Shown in pieces: positions 24,303-32,871 of a stretch of DNA of 64,000 bases. The translations under genes were made by a program, and so were the position numbers. How positions within the stretch are numbered: position 1 is the stretch's first letter; each line of letters starts with the position of its first letter. Source of the DNA: Marininema mesophilum (GTDB lineage: Bacteria > Bacillota > Bacilli > Thermoactinomycetales > DSM-45169); the NCBI RefSeq assembly GCF_900106775.1, contig NZ_FNNQ01000007.1, positions 62,001 to 126,000 of the forward strand. The letters are read 5' to 3'. The notes under the pieces were generated by a model. That model was not told where the DNA came from and ran no database searches. It saw only the letters and a program-made list of their open reading frames with translations.

Positions 24303-26486
24303 ATGAATATGAAGAAGAAGGGTGAATGGATCCGTCAAGCTTATCGGGTCTTGCAAGCTTTCCCCTTTATACAGGGAGCTCTTTATTATGTAGAGGTTTG
24401 TCCCTCAGGGCAGCAGAACGAACGTGGACCCACGCGATTTATCCATGCATTGGATCTTCGTTCAGTGAGTCGGGGAGCGGGGCCAAAGGAGCTACTAAAG
24501 CGAGATCGATCCTCCTTTTCTCCACTCCAGGGATTGTTTGTGGAGAAAGGCATCCTGTATCAAGTATTCGGAAAATTGGATGGGAATTTGATGGCTGACC
24601 ATCTTTATCGATCCGTCCCTCTTTCGTTAGCAGAATCGGTCCATATACTGAAGGCAGTTTCCGGTCACTTGGTACGGATGTATGAGCGCGGAGAGTTTAC
24701 GATCATTCATCCGCAAAATATGATCCTCACTAATGATACCGTTCGTTTTTTATACGGTGGACCGATTGGGATGCTTCCAAAGCGGGGTGGAGGAAAGCAA
24801 CCACCAACTCCAGCGGGTGAGCGGCAAAAAGAAGAAGGATTGGATGCATACTCACTAGGTGCGTTAGCGTACATCATGTTGACAGGAGCAAGTCCTGTGC
24901 CAGGATCGGTAACCCCGATTAAGTCCTATCGTAAAGATGTGCCATCGAGGTTAGAGCAATTTGTCATCAAAAGCCTTACAGCAGATCCCGAGTCCCGTCC
25001 AAGGGTCGTAGATATCTGGGAATGGCTCACTACCTTACCTCCAAAAAACACGGAGTTTGAAAAAAAAAAGGATGACCCCGTTTACTGGCTGAAACAGGAT
25101 AAGGAAAGTGTAGAGAAGTACTTGTTCCAATTTCCTGAAATGGGGAGTCCAGTTGCTGTAGACTCTTTTGATGTGATCGGTTGGGACGGTTGGGAAGTGG
25201 GTGAGGTAGAAGCAGGTCCTTGGGTAAAGAGAACCACTGTGACTCCAGACTTTGAACGGTTGAGTCCGAAGGTAGAGGAGTCTACCCCAACTCCGACATT
25301 GGAATCCGTTACCGAACCGGCTCACACACCTAAGAGCGAAGTGGAGAAAGAACCTAGGAAAGAAGCAGAGGTAGAACGTTTTCAGGCCGAGTATAGGAAG
25401 GAAGATCAGCAACCGAAGCGAAAGTTGTTACCAGAATCGATGAATAATCATCCGATGAAGGCTTGGCTTACGGAACGTCCAATGGTGGCTGTGGCTACCA
25501 TTGTTGCGTTATTAGGAGTTGGTATTGGTACTTACTTTCTGAGTGGAGGTCAATCTTCAGCAAAGGAAGAAGCAGCTCGCAATTATGGAGAAGCGGTTAA
25601 ATCCTATAAGGAACATCAAATAAACCAAGCGCTATCCTATGCAAAAAAAGCGGTTATCGCTGATCCGAAAGAAGAACAGTATCTCCTCTATCTGGCCAAT
25701 CTTTATGGAGAGAAGAAACAATATGAGCAATCGATCAACGTCTTACAAAAAGGTGTGAAGGCGGCGCCGAAAGCGAGGGTCTACGATTCGTTAGGAGTTT
25801 ATCTCCTCTTGGAAGGCGAGGAGGAATCTGCACGGGAAGCTATCGATAAAGCTTTAAAATTAGAACCCGATAACCCTCTTTTTTTATATCATCAGGGGCG
25901 AGTATATGGGGCGCGGGAAAACTATGATGCGGCAGCGCAGGCCTTGAAGAAAGCAGTGAAGCTACAGAAGGATAGTTCTCGCTATCATGGGATGTTATCT
26001 TATTACCTATTACATTCAGGGGATGCTCAGGGAGCGAGAGAGCATGCATTGAAAGCAACCGAATTAGAACCAAATAATTCAACACACTGGGTGGGGCTGG
26101 GTCGAGCGTATCTAGTAGAACGAGAGCAGGAAATTCAAGGTGGAAATTTTGGAAAAAAACGTACGACACAACTAACCAATAAGGCAGTTATTGCCCTTCG
26201 GAAGGCAGCGAGCTTAGATCCTAAAAACAGCAAGGCCTTTTATTACTTATCTATATCTTTGTACTTTTATGGATCTCTTGCTCAAGCTGAGGATAATGCT
26301 AAGAAAGCAGTTGACATTTCTCAGAATACAGCTAGTTACCAATATCAATACGGTGTAGTTTTGCAGAAAAATAGCAAGAAAGAGAAAGCGAAGCAAGCCT
26401 ATGAAAAAGCTTTAAAAATCGATCCAAGGGATTCCCGATATCAGAAAGCCTTGAAACAGATTGGAAAAGCAAAAAAGTATGAATGA
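24303..26486 (+). CDS. Membrane-anchored pseudokinase with C-terminal TPR domain
   Basis: Residues about 1-245 follow a Hanks-type kinase fold but without catalytic residues: the HRD loop is reduced to IIHPQNMIL (136-142, no Asp) and the DFG position reads YGG (151-153). The later DAYSLGALAYIMLTG and SRPRV kinase landmarks remain. A Pro/Glu-rich linker leads to a single membrane helix (about 393-414) and at least six TPR-like repeats (from 425) outside the cell. At 727 residues it is a complete gene. Such proteins probably act as scaffolds sensing through the TPR domain. It is followed by a glycosyltransferase (30 bp gap) and a DivIVA-domain protein, hinting at envelope growth. Confidence 0.82.
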   Translation: MNMKKKGEWIRQAYRVLQAFPFIQGALYYVEVCPSGQQNERGPTRFIHALDLRSVSRGAGPKELLKRDRSSFSPLQGLFVEKGILYQVFGKLDGNLMADHLYRSVPLSLAESVHILKAVSGHLVRMYERGEFTIIHPQNMILTNDTVRFLYGGPIGMLPKRGGGKQPPTPAGERQKEEGLDAYSLGALAYIMLTGASPVPGSVTPIKSYRKDVPSRLEQFVIKSLTADPESRPRVVDIWEWLTTLPPKNTEFEKKKDDPVYWLKQDKESVEKYLFQFPEMGSPVAVDSFDVIGWDGWEVGEVEAGPWVKRTTVTPDFERLSPKVEESTPTPTLESVTEPAHTPKSEVEKEPRKEAEVERFQAEYRKEDQQPKRKLLPESMNNHPMKAWLTERPMVAVATIVALLGVGIGTYFLSGGQSSAKEEAARNYGEAVKSYKEHQINQALSYAKKAVIADPKEEQYLLYLANLYGEKKQYEQSINVLQKGVKAAPKARVYDSLGVYLLLEGEEESAREAIDKALKLEPDNPLFLYHQGRVYGARENYDAAAQALKKAVKLQKDSSRYHGMLSYYLLHSGDAQGAREHALKATELEPNNSTHWVGLGRAYLVEREQEIQGGNFGKKRTTQLTNKAVIALRKAASLDPKNSKAFYYLSISLYFYGSLAQAEDNAKKAVDISQNTASYQYQYGVVLQKNSKKEKAKQAYEKALKIDPRDSRYQKALKQIGKAKKYE

Positions 26487-26516
26487 TGTTACTATTTTGG
26501 ATTGGGGTGACTGGCG

Positions 26517-27806
26517 ATGCGTGTATTGATGATCCTGTTCCGAGACATCCATTCTGATGCCCGTGTGCAGCAGGAAGCCGTCGCCCTGGCCCAAATGGGC
26601 TGGGAAGTGGATATTGCCTGCGTGAAGACCACGGTCCAACCAACACCAGACTTACATGAGCGTGTCCGCTTACTTCGTTTTACGATACAGACCAAGCGAT
26701 TAAAGCGGTTAGTTGACCGGCAAAAGGATCAACGGATGAAGCGAGGAGTTTATCGAGTTATCCGTAATCCTCTTGTAAAATTGGCAAAGGATGTTGTCGC
26801 TCAGAGGCAATTCTCCTTTAGAGTAGTGAGTCTCTGTGAGGATTCTAGCTACGATGTCATCCATTGCCATGATCCATATACCCTGAGTATTGGGGGGTAT
26901 CTTAAGCGTAAACTAGGTGCCAGGCTGGTCTACGATTCCCATGAATTATTTAATGAACCGAATAGTAAAAATCGATGGGAACGAGCGATAGGATACCGTG
27001 CGGAATCCTTTTGGATTAATCATGTGGATCACCTGATTGCGGGAAATGAGTTTATGGCGAAGGAATTGGAAGCCCGGTATAGTGATGTGAAGACGACTGT
27101 TGTACGAAGCATACCGGATTCAATTGACCAATTACCTGATGATGAAGAGAAGCATTATTTTCATCAAAGTTTGGGTTTGGAACCCGATGCGAAAGTCATT
27201 TTGTATCACGGCACCTTTGTAAAAAACAGTGGGCTTGAAGAGCTGATAGCGTCTTTGAAGTATCTTCCATCTATATATAAAGCAGTGTTGATGGGTGATG
27301 GGGTGCAACGGGAGACCCTAGAAGTTTTGATCCAGGAAAATAACCTAGAGAGAAGAGTTTATTTTCACTCTCTTGTGCCTCCGCAAGAGATGCTTGAGTT
27401 GATCGCCCATGCTCATGTGGGAGTTGCCTTACAACCTAGCCAATGTATCAATCATCGATTAGCGACGCCCAATAAGATTTTTGAGTACATTCAGGCGGGA
27501 TTGCCAGTGGTAGCGAGTGATCAACCCGGCAATTCGATTGTTATAGGTACCTATAAAGCGGGATTGCTTGTGGATCCATTGGACGTGCAAGGGATTTCAC
27601 GTGCTATCGAAGAAATCGTGACGAATCCTCTTCCTTACTTCATCGGAACACTACGAGCGCGTAAAGAGATGACTTGGGAGAAAGAACGGAACCAATTGAT
27701 AGAACTTTACCAAGGAATTGAGCAGGAACGTCAAGCGGTTGCTGTAGAAATGGATAAGGTGGGGGAGGAACTTGTTTCCATCAAACCTCGATTACGTGAG
27801 CTGTGA
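26517..27806 (+). CDS. Glycosyltransferase, GT4-like
   Basis: The 429-residue protein has two Rossmann halves: an N-terminal domain (MRVLMILFRDIHSDARVQQE, VIHCHDPYTLSIGGYL) and a C-terminal donor-binding domain (VILYHGTFVKNSGLEELIAS, then HRLATPNKIFEYIQAGLPVV with the conserved Glu). This is the retaining GT4 layout. No membrane helix is seen. It is coupled to the pseudokinase-TPR gene upstream and the DivIVA-domain gene 37 bp downstream. The acceptor is unknown; a cell-surface glycan or teichoic polymer is likely. Confidence 0.9.
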   Translation: MRVLMILFRDIHSDARVQQEAVALAQMGWEVDIACVKTTVQPTPDLHERVRLLRFTIQTKRLKRLVDRQKDQRMKRGVYRVIRNPLVKLAKDVVAQRQFSFRVVSLCEDSSYDVIHCHDPYTLSIGGYLKRKLGARLVYDSHELFNEPNSKNRWERAIGYRAESFWINHVDHLIAGNEFMAKELEARYSDVKTTVVRSIPDSIDQLPDDEEKHYFHQSLGLEPDAKVILYHGTFVKNSGLEELIASLKYLPSIYKAVLMGDGVQRETLEVLIQENNLERRVYFHSLVPPQEMLELIAHAHVGVALQPSQCINHRLATPNKIFEYIQAGLPVVASDQPGNSIVIGTYKAGLLVDPLDVQGISRAIEEIVTNPLPYFIGTLRARKEMTWEKERNQLIELYQGIEQERQAVAVEMDKVGEELVSIKPRLREL

Positions 27807-27843
27807 TGGATTGAGAACCTTGGTATAGGGGGTGGTCCATATA

Positions 27844-28368
27844 TTGACCCCAGTTGATATTCACAATAAAGAATTCAAGACCGCTTTACGTGGATATAAC
27901 CGGGATGATGTAAATAATTTCCTGGATCAAGTGATTCACGCCTTCGAGATTTTGTTGCGAGGGGAGGGAATCCCTAAGCTCACCCCTGAGGAGATCGCAA
28001 AGCATAAGTTCCGTGTGGAAATGCGCGGATATCATCGGGATGAGGTCAATCAATATATCGATCAGATTATCGATAGTTATGAAGGAATCCTACAACAAAG
28101 TGCTTCACAGGAATTGGCCTTTGAAGAGGATCCGCCTGGACAATCCCACATTCCTGCTTCATTGCCACAAGCATACCCTGGGAATCATCAGCGTATCACA
28201 CCAGAGGAAATCCATAGCCATCAGTTTCTCCACGCCCCCCATGGCTATGATATTCAAGGAGTCAATCAGTTTCTGGATCGGATCATCCATGATTATGCGG
28301 AAGTATTGGCGGAAAACAGGGAACTTTCGGAACGTCTCCGTCAATATGAAAGGCCATTCGGACGGTAA
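27844..28368 (+). CDS. Protein with three tandem DivIVA N-terminal domains
   Basis: The TTG at 27844 lies 8 bp behind agggggtgg and gives LTPVDIHNKEFKTALRGYNR, the standard DivIVA beginning; GTG 27832 is inside the ribosome site. The 174-residue protein repeats this lipid-binding/coiled-coil motif: about 1-42, 46-85 (LTPEEIAKHKFRVEMRGYHR) and 117-160 (ITPEEIHSHQFLHAPHGYDI), each with a (V/E)N.(F/Y)(L/I)D..I tail. DivIVA proteins carry one such motif followed by a long coiled coil; that coil is missing here. It probably binds curved membrane or tethers DivIVA-like oligomers, possibly linking the co-transcribed glycosyltransferase to growth sites. Confidence 0.85.
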   Translation: MTPVDIHNKEFKTALRGYNRDDVNNFLDQVIHAFEILLRGEGIPKLTPEEIAKHKFRVEMRGYHRDEVNQYIDQIIDSYEGILQQSASQELAFEEDPPGQSHIPASLPQAYPGNHQRITPEEIHSHQFLHAPHGYDIQGVNQFLDRIIHDYAEVLAENRELSERLRQYERPFGR

Positions 28369-28419
28369 CTGGTAGTAGAAGATACATAGATATATTAAAG
28401 AGCATCCCAATGGTTAAGT

Positions 28420-28453
28420 AGCAGGCTTGCTGAGTAAGCAACGCCTGCTTTAT
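28420..28453 (+). terminator. Terminator of the pseudokinase-GT-DivIVA operon
   Basis: Arms agcaggcttgct and agcaa-c-gcctgct form a long hairpin followed by ttatt, 52 bp after the last stop. Confidence 0.75.
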
Positions 28454-28743
28454 TATGTGATTGGATTTGGTAAGCATTTACGATTTAAATGTTTTTAGAT
28501 GTTCCATAGAGCCTATTCCCTCTTTGAAGTATGAGTACACACTCTTTTCATTAGGTTGTACGAGGGGACAAAAAATGAAAAGTACTAAGTTAAGAGATAA
28601 GCTGACGTCTACATTGTTACATTCCACAGGTGTTAGTTTATCTTTTTGAGATGGATGCGCTCTTCATTATTAAGATATTCATGACAAAGCCAAGCCTCAT
28701 ACAGGGGGACATCGTATATGGGGACAATAAGGAGGTTTGTGTG

Positions 28744-28893
28744 ATGGTGAAATGGGAAGCAACTAAAGAACTTGCCACATCGGAAGATGTAGAGCGACCT
28801 ACACTACTCATAATTAACTATAAGATTACTCATTTCCCTGATGATAAGAAGCATTTGGCTCGGATGCGGTTGCTGGAATACTTGGAGTGGTGA
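28744..28893 (+). CDS. Small hypothetical protein (49 residues)
   Basis: ATG at 28744 is preceded by aaggagg 9 bp upstream, a strong ribosome site. The product begins MVKWEATKELATSEDVERPT and ends in a charged helix LARMRLLEYLEW. It is soluble and has no recognised family. A terminator-like hairpin follows at 28985. Confidence 0.45.
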   Translation: MVKWEATKELATSEDVERPTLLIINYKITHFPDDKKHLARMRLLEYLEW

Positions 28894-28984
28894 ATCATGG
28901 GGAGTCAGCTAAAGCTATTTTGTCCCAACATCTGAAAGAAGTTGTGCGAGAAAAAATACTTTGTTTCCCAAAGTGATTCTGAAG

Positions 28985-29020
28985 GAGCGTCGACGGTTTC
29001 AGCGAGTCGGCGCTCTCTTT
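28985..29020 (+). terminator. Terminator-like hairpin
   Basis: Arms gagcgtcgac / gtcggcgctc pair with one G-U and are followed by tctttc. It lies about 90 bp after the small gene at 28744. Confidence 0.6.
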
Positions 29021-29479
29021 CGATCTCTTGAAACAATTAAAGTTATACGACGGAATCGGAAGATAGATTGCTTAACGTAATTCCGACAAGTCGCACAGGT
29101 TAATGGTTCCAATGTTGCTACAATAATCGCATTGCACAATCGTAAAGGGAACGGCCGATATTAAGGGTTTGGCATGATGAGTGACCTATGCAGGGAAGGA
29201 AAATAGGCTCTATCAGAGTCAGCGAAACTGCTTCCCCATGCACTTCTCTCGACCTTACACGAACGCCACTTCCTCTGCGAGTTTAGTGAACAGTCTCTCC
29301 TGTGGAGATCAGATATCCCCCCACCTGATCTTATTTGGCCCATAGTAGTCAATACTCCAATATTACCCCCTAACTTTGATTCCTTAATTATTATAGTAAA
29401 ATATAGTTAAGTGTAGTAAAATGAAGGAGGTTAAAGAGATTATGGGATATAAATTCATTTGTTAAAAGGAGAGAGCTCT
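29021..29479. other. Intergenic region before toxin module 3
   Basis: No recognisable gene or RNA. A short leader frame at 29421 (MKEVKEIMGYKFIC) overlaps a second strong ribosome-like sequence just ahead of the Yip1-type gene. TTGATT near 29378 and TAAAAT near 29399 are a weak promoter candidate with 15-bp spacing. Confidence 0.4.
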
Positions 29480-30100
29480 ATGAACAATCCATTGCTAACC
29501 ATTTGGAGGAATCCAAGTGGCACATTCCAGGAGATATTAGACTCGAGGAGATGGTCTTCCGCGCTTTGGTTGGCTCCATTCATATACCTAACGGGTGTTT
29601 ATGACCTACTCAGTAATGCCATGCGAAATGGATCTGGTGAATCTGTCGAAATTTACAAAATATTAATTTTATCATTGCTGGTTTCTCTTCTATGGGGTCC
29701 TATATCCTGGATTGTGGAATCCCTATTGTATTGGGGTGTGGGGCGGCTCTTTGGTGGGGATGGAGAGTGGCGTGAATCGATGTTAGCAGCCGTATGGACC
29801 AAAGTCCCTTTAATTATTTGTATGATTGTTATTTGGATCCCGTTGTTTATCATATTAGGTCCAGATTTATTTCGAAATAACTCAGACTTTACAGCTATCC
29901 AGGTAATTTTAGGATTGATTTTTTCTCTCTTCTGGTTCATAATCTTCATATTTTATCTTTATATTTCCTCGCATGTGATAACAGAAGCCCATGGATTTGA
30001 ATCCAATTGGCGCGGGTTTTTTGTGTTTTTAGTTTCCAAAATCGGATACTTAATTCCGATGTTTATTGTTTATCTCATTTTACAGGCGATCTTGTTATGA
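29480..30100 (+). CDS. Yip1-type polytopic membrane protein upstream of toxin 3
   Basis: ATG at 29480 follows aaaggagag by 6 bp and is preferred over the in-frame codon at 29459. The 206-residue protein has about five membrane helices and the same core as 2474-3100: YWGVGRLFGGDGEWRESMLA with AAVWTKVPLI, and the late SSHVITEAHGFESNWRGFF loop. It ends 10 bp before toxin 3. The repeated pairing with pilin-headed toxins is the best clue to its role. Confidence 0.75.
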   Translation: MNNPLLTIWRNPSGTFQEILDSRRWSSALWLAPFIYLTGVYDLLSNAMRNGSGESVEIYKILILSLLVSLLWGPISWIVESLLYWGVGRLFGGDGEWRESMLAAVWTKVPLIICMIVIWIPLFIILGPDLFRNNSDFTAIQVILGLIFSLFWFIIFIFYLYISSHVITEAHGFESNWRGFFVFLVSKIGYLIPMFIVYLILQAILL

Positions 30101-30110
30101 GGGTATCTCC

Positions 30111-31691
30111 ATGAAACGATTATTAATTATTGTTAATAATCGAAAAGGTACATCCACTGTAGAATATGTGATCATCCTCACGTTAGCTGCTTTATTTGGA
30201 GGAGTCCTAATCTCTGCGGTATCTGGCGGATCCGTATCCGATATGCTCAAGCAAAAAATAGAGCAAGCGATATCGGGCAAACTGTCTGGAGGGGATTCAC
30301 AAGACTCTGCACCAGCGGGTAATCCGAATAGTTCTCAACCTGAACCCGATCCTTCAAGAGATGCAATAGTGCGTGGAACGTCTACACCATCAAGAGATGC
30401 AATAGGGTATGGTATTCTCGGTTCACTACTTGGTCCACTACCTAGTTTAATAGATCGTGATACACTGAGTGATGTTCGTGATAGTGAACTGGCTAAGTTT
30501 ATGTTTGGTGATTATGATGGGAAAATTGCGAACTCACCAGGGGAACTGGCTTGGGACGGGATTTCTAGACTGATGGGAGGCCCGCAAGTTGCACTGCTGG
30601 GAAATTTGGATAGACACTTAACATATCAGGTGAAAAAGAATTTTAGTAAGGATGAAGTAGCTTTTTCAGTTTTGGGTGCCGATTTTACTCATCGGGATGT
30701 AATGGATACCATTTTAGGTTTTAATCCCTATAAGAATTTTAGGGAAGCGTTTGTCGGACGAAACGAAGTTTTGGAAGAGGATTTAGGAGTAGGTGAACGT
30801 GTACTTGCAGGTGCAGAAGGGGCTGTTAGTGTTATACCAGGAGCAGGTGCTGTTGCGAAAGTTGTAGAGAAAGTAGGAGTGGCTGGTGTGAAAGTAGGTG
30901 CAAAGGTTTTACCAAAAGCCCTACCCAAAATTATTAGTAAAGCCGGTCCATTAATTAATAAGGCAAAGGAATTATTTAGTAGTGGAGCGAAAGTTGCTGG
31001 TGACAAGCTAAGGAAAAATGGTGGCGATTTAATTAACCGCACGGTAAAGCGGGTTACTGATCCTATAAAAGACTATGCAGAGAAAAAATTGGGAGATACA
31101 TTTGCTAAAGCTAGAAAAGGTGCCAAAGAGTTTGCGTGTAATTGGAATTTCTTAGGTAAGCGACCGCTTCCTTCTCAGCAATACGCATTGATCTACCTTA
31201 CTCCAAGTAAGAATCCAGGCTGTGGCGATAAAAAACCTGGTGCCTCTGTATTTTCTCCACAAGGCTATGCTGAGAAAGTAAGTGATCGTACCAAGGTAGA
31301 AGCAGAAGACATCGGCGCAAAAACACCTCCGCAAGTATTAAGAGATGAGTTAAAGTCAGCAGGTGTAAAAACGCCACCTTATGCAAATGCAGCTCATCAT
31401 ATTGTGTCTTGGAAAGAGAAAAAAGCAGCAGAGGCCAGAAGGATTTTGGATAAGTTTGGAATTGAGTACGATTCCGCAGTCAATGGTGTATTTTTACCAT
31501 ATAAAGCAGGGGAAAAATATGCAGGAAGTGAAGCGCTTCATATAGGAAGTCACGGGAGAAGCTATTATGATGAGATAAACAGAAGGTTACGAGAGATAGA
31601 AGCACATCCAGGTAGTACCCAAAAAGATATTGTCAACGAATTGAATGAAATCAGGAAAGATTTAATGTCAGGAAAATTACCATTAAACTAG
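30111..31691 (+). CDS. Pilin-headed polymorphic toxin 3 with AHH (HNH-superfamily) nuclease tip
   Basis: ATG 30111 (gaggg 7 bp upstream, 10 bp after the Yip1-type gene) gives a class III leader: NNRKG|TSTVEYVIILTLAAL, with Gly13/Thr14 and Glu18 at +5. Of 526 residues, about 45-100 are a Ser/Pro/Asp linker with a repeated PSRDAI; the middle contains a pre-toxin-like region (FVGRNEVLEEDLGVGERVLA, then GAEGAVSVIPGAGAV). The C-terminal tip of about 110 residues has AHH motif Ala428-His429-His430 in NAAHHIVSWK, then ARRILDKFGIEYDSAVNGVF and HIGSHGRSYYDEINRRL, the AHH nuclease pattern that cuts nucleic acid. The basic core and downstream Imm11-like gene complete a toxin-immunity module. Delivery by the Tad apparatus is inference. 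Confidence 0.9.
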   Translation: MKRLLIIVNNRKGTSTVEYVIILTLAALFGGVLISAVSGGSVSDMLKQKIEQAISGKLSGGDSQDSAPAGNPNSSQPEPDPSRDAIVRGTSTPSRDAIGYGILGSLLGPLPSLIDRDTLSDVRDSELAKFMFGDYDGKIANSPGELAWDGISRLMGGPQVALLGNLDRHLTYQVKKNFSKDEVAFSVLGADFTHRDVMDTILGFNPYKNFREAFVGRNEVLEEDLGVGERVLAGAEGAVSVIPGAGAVAKVVEKVGVAGVKVGAKVLPKALPKIISKAGPLINKAKELFSSGAKVAGDKLRKNGGDLINRTVKRVTDPIKDYAEKKLGDTFAKARKGAKEFACNWNFLGKRPLPSQQYALIYLTPSKNPGCGDKKPGASVFSPQGYAEKVSDRTKVEAEDIGAKTPPQVLRDELKSAGVKTPPYANAAHHIVSWKEKKAAEARRILDKFGIEYDSAVNGVFLPYKAGEKYAGSEALHIGSHGRSYYDEINRRLREIEAHPGSTQKDIVNELNEIRKDLMSGKLPLN

Positions 31692-31705
31692 GAGGACGAT
31701 CCGTT

Positions 31706-32269
31706 GTGAAAGTATGGGCATTGGAGAATGACCTCGAACAAGATTTTGAAGAGTTGCAATTGCTCCATTTTGATTCTGATTATGAAAAATATATGCAAAA
31801 AATACAGGAGGCTAAATCAATTGCTGATGATTGGGGGAGAGTAGAAGTTTTTTCATTGGAAGAAGATGGCCGAGAATGTGATTCCCCAAAATTTTGGGGA
31901 GGTTCTTGTATACCCGTTTTTTCAGAGAAAGCGTTGGATGTAGTAAATGATATGATAACGGATCACACAGAGGTGCTCCCTTTAAAGCATCCAACAAATC
32001 AGTATTTTATTATCAATGTAATCCAAGTGATCGATGCGATTGATTACAATCATTCGGTGTTGAAAGAGTTGAGCTCAGGACTACGAGTAGGGTTTAAAAA
32101 GTATGCTTTTCATCCAGAGAGATTGCTGGGCCAACATATTTTTAAAGTGTATCTTGATAGTCGACCACATCTAAATGTGTTGGTATCGGATGAATTTAAA
32201 AATAGAGTAGAAGCAAGGTTCTTAACTGGATTTAGATTTGAAAAAGTATGGGATTCTGATGAAAGGTAG
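31706..32269 (+). CDS. Immunity protein for toxin 3 (Imm11/DUF1629-like)
   Basis: The GTG start at 31706 follows aggagga by about 9 bp, 14 bp after the toxin stop. The 187-residue protein shows the Imm11-like pattern as I know it: CIPVFSEKALDVVNDMITDH, VLPLKHPTNQYFIINVIQVI, the DAIDYNHS turn, an IFKVYLDSRPHLNVLVSDEF strand-helix, and VEARFLTGFRFEKVW at the end. Imm11 proteins commonly follow AHH-tipped toxins, so pairing and family agree. It is acidic and cytosolic, as expected for neutralising a nuclease. Confidence 0.82.
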   Translation: MKVWALENDLEQDFEELQLLHFDSDYEKYMQKIQEAKSIADDWGRVEVFSLEEDGRECDSPKFWGGSCIPVFSEKALDVVNDMITDHTEVLPLKHPTNQYFIINVIQVIDAIDYNHSVLKELSSGLRVGFKKYAFHPERLLGQHIFKVYLDSRPHLNVLVSDEFKNRVEARFLTGFRFEKVWDSDER

Positions 32270-32323
32270 CATGAGCAAACATAGAAAAGTTTTACGTTGA
32301 TCTAAACTATTTTTCACTCAGTA

Positions 32324-32357
32324 AATGACTCTTATATTTATAGGAGTCATTTTTTTA
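32324..32357 (+). terminator. Terminator of toxin module 3
   Basis: Arms aatgactc / gagtcatt with an AT-rich loop are followed by seven T. It lies about 55 bp after the immunity gene. Confidence 0.85.
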
Positions 32358-32631
32358 TTGGAGATCGTGTGGTTTTCTCGCGAATCCGTAATGGATTTCC
32401 AGCACAAAACACGCTTGCTTAGATTATCCTTGTACTATATTTGATATTGTGCCAATTTAATAGAGTTGTTGGATGTTCGTTTTTGCGATGCCTTATTCTA
32501 AAAAGTAACCCTCTGGTCGCAATGGTTCTCCAGTTTTATGTAAAATAAAGGTATTCAATGTTGATAATAGATGGTAATACACCGTTTAAGAGTTATTTGC
32601 CGCTGAAACTTCTTGCACCTAAAATAACAAA
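32358..32631. other. Gap with no recognised gene
   Basis: This stretch of about 270 bp is AT-rich and has no frame with a ribosome site. It separates toxin module 3 from the fragmented yhbH region. Confidence 0.5.
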
Positions 32632-32696
32632 GATGCCCCCTTAAATTATGGTAGATTATCCCTAAGGAGTTACCACAGTTAAGAGGGCATTTTCTA
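32632..32696. terminator. Bidirectional terminator-like hairpin
   Basis: Arms tgcccccttaa / ttaagagggca are separated by about 40 bases that hold a second short pairing; T-rich DNA follows on the plus strand. Confidence 0.5.
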
Positions 32697-32724
32697 TTAT
32701 TCTATACTATATTTTGTAATAGAT

Positions 32725-32871
32725 TCATTTTCTTACTTTTTCTGACTCTCGTTTAGAGAAGAAATGTTTCAATGAATCATAGACCTGACCCTTTTCTCTG
32801 ATGACGTAGTGCATAAACTTGGGATTATCGATGTTCTTGTAGGCGGTCATGAGAGTAGAGTGGCGATTATA
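32725..32871 (-). pseudogene. yhbH: C-terminal fragment of a YhbH-like (DUF444) protein
   Basis: On the minus strand from 32871 the frame reads YNRHSTLMTAYKNIDNPKFM, HYVIREKGQVYDSLKHFF, SKRESEKVRK and TGA. This is the C-terminus of YhbH, a VWA-like protein linked to stationary phase and sporulation. The matching upstream part lies in opposite orientation at 33226-33588 and ends exactly where this begins (family sequence EVNQYNRHS). Confidence 0.8.

Noticed and set aside
28575..28649. 24-codon peptide with Ser/Thr-rich C-terminus and a good ribosome site, lantibiotic-like at first sight
   Set aside because: There is no cysteine for lanthionine rings and no modification or export genes nearby; too short and unsupported to call.
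29161..29352. 63-codon minus-strand open frame
   Set aside because: Start context is poor, the content is basic and unstructured, and no family is recognised; other frames give only short suggestive words.
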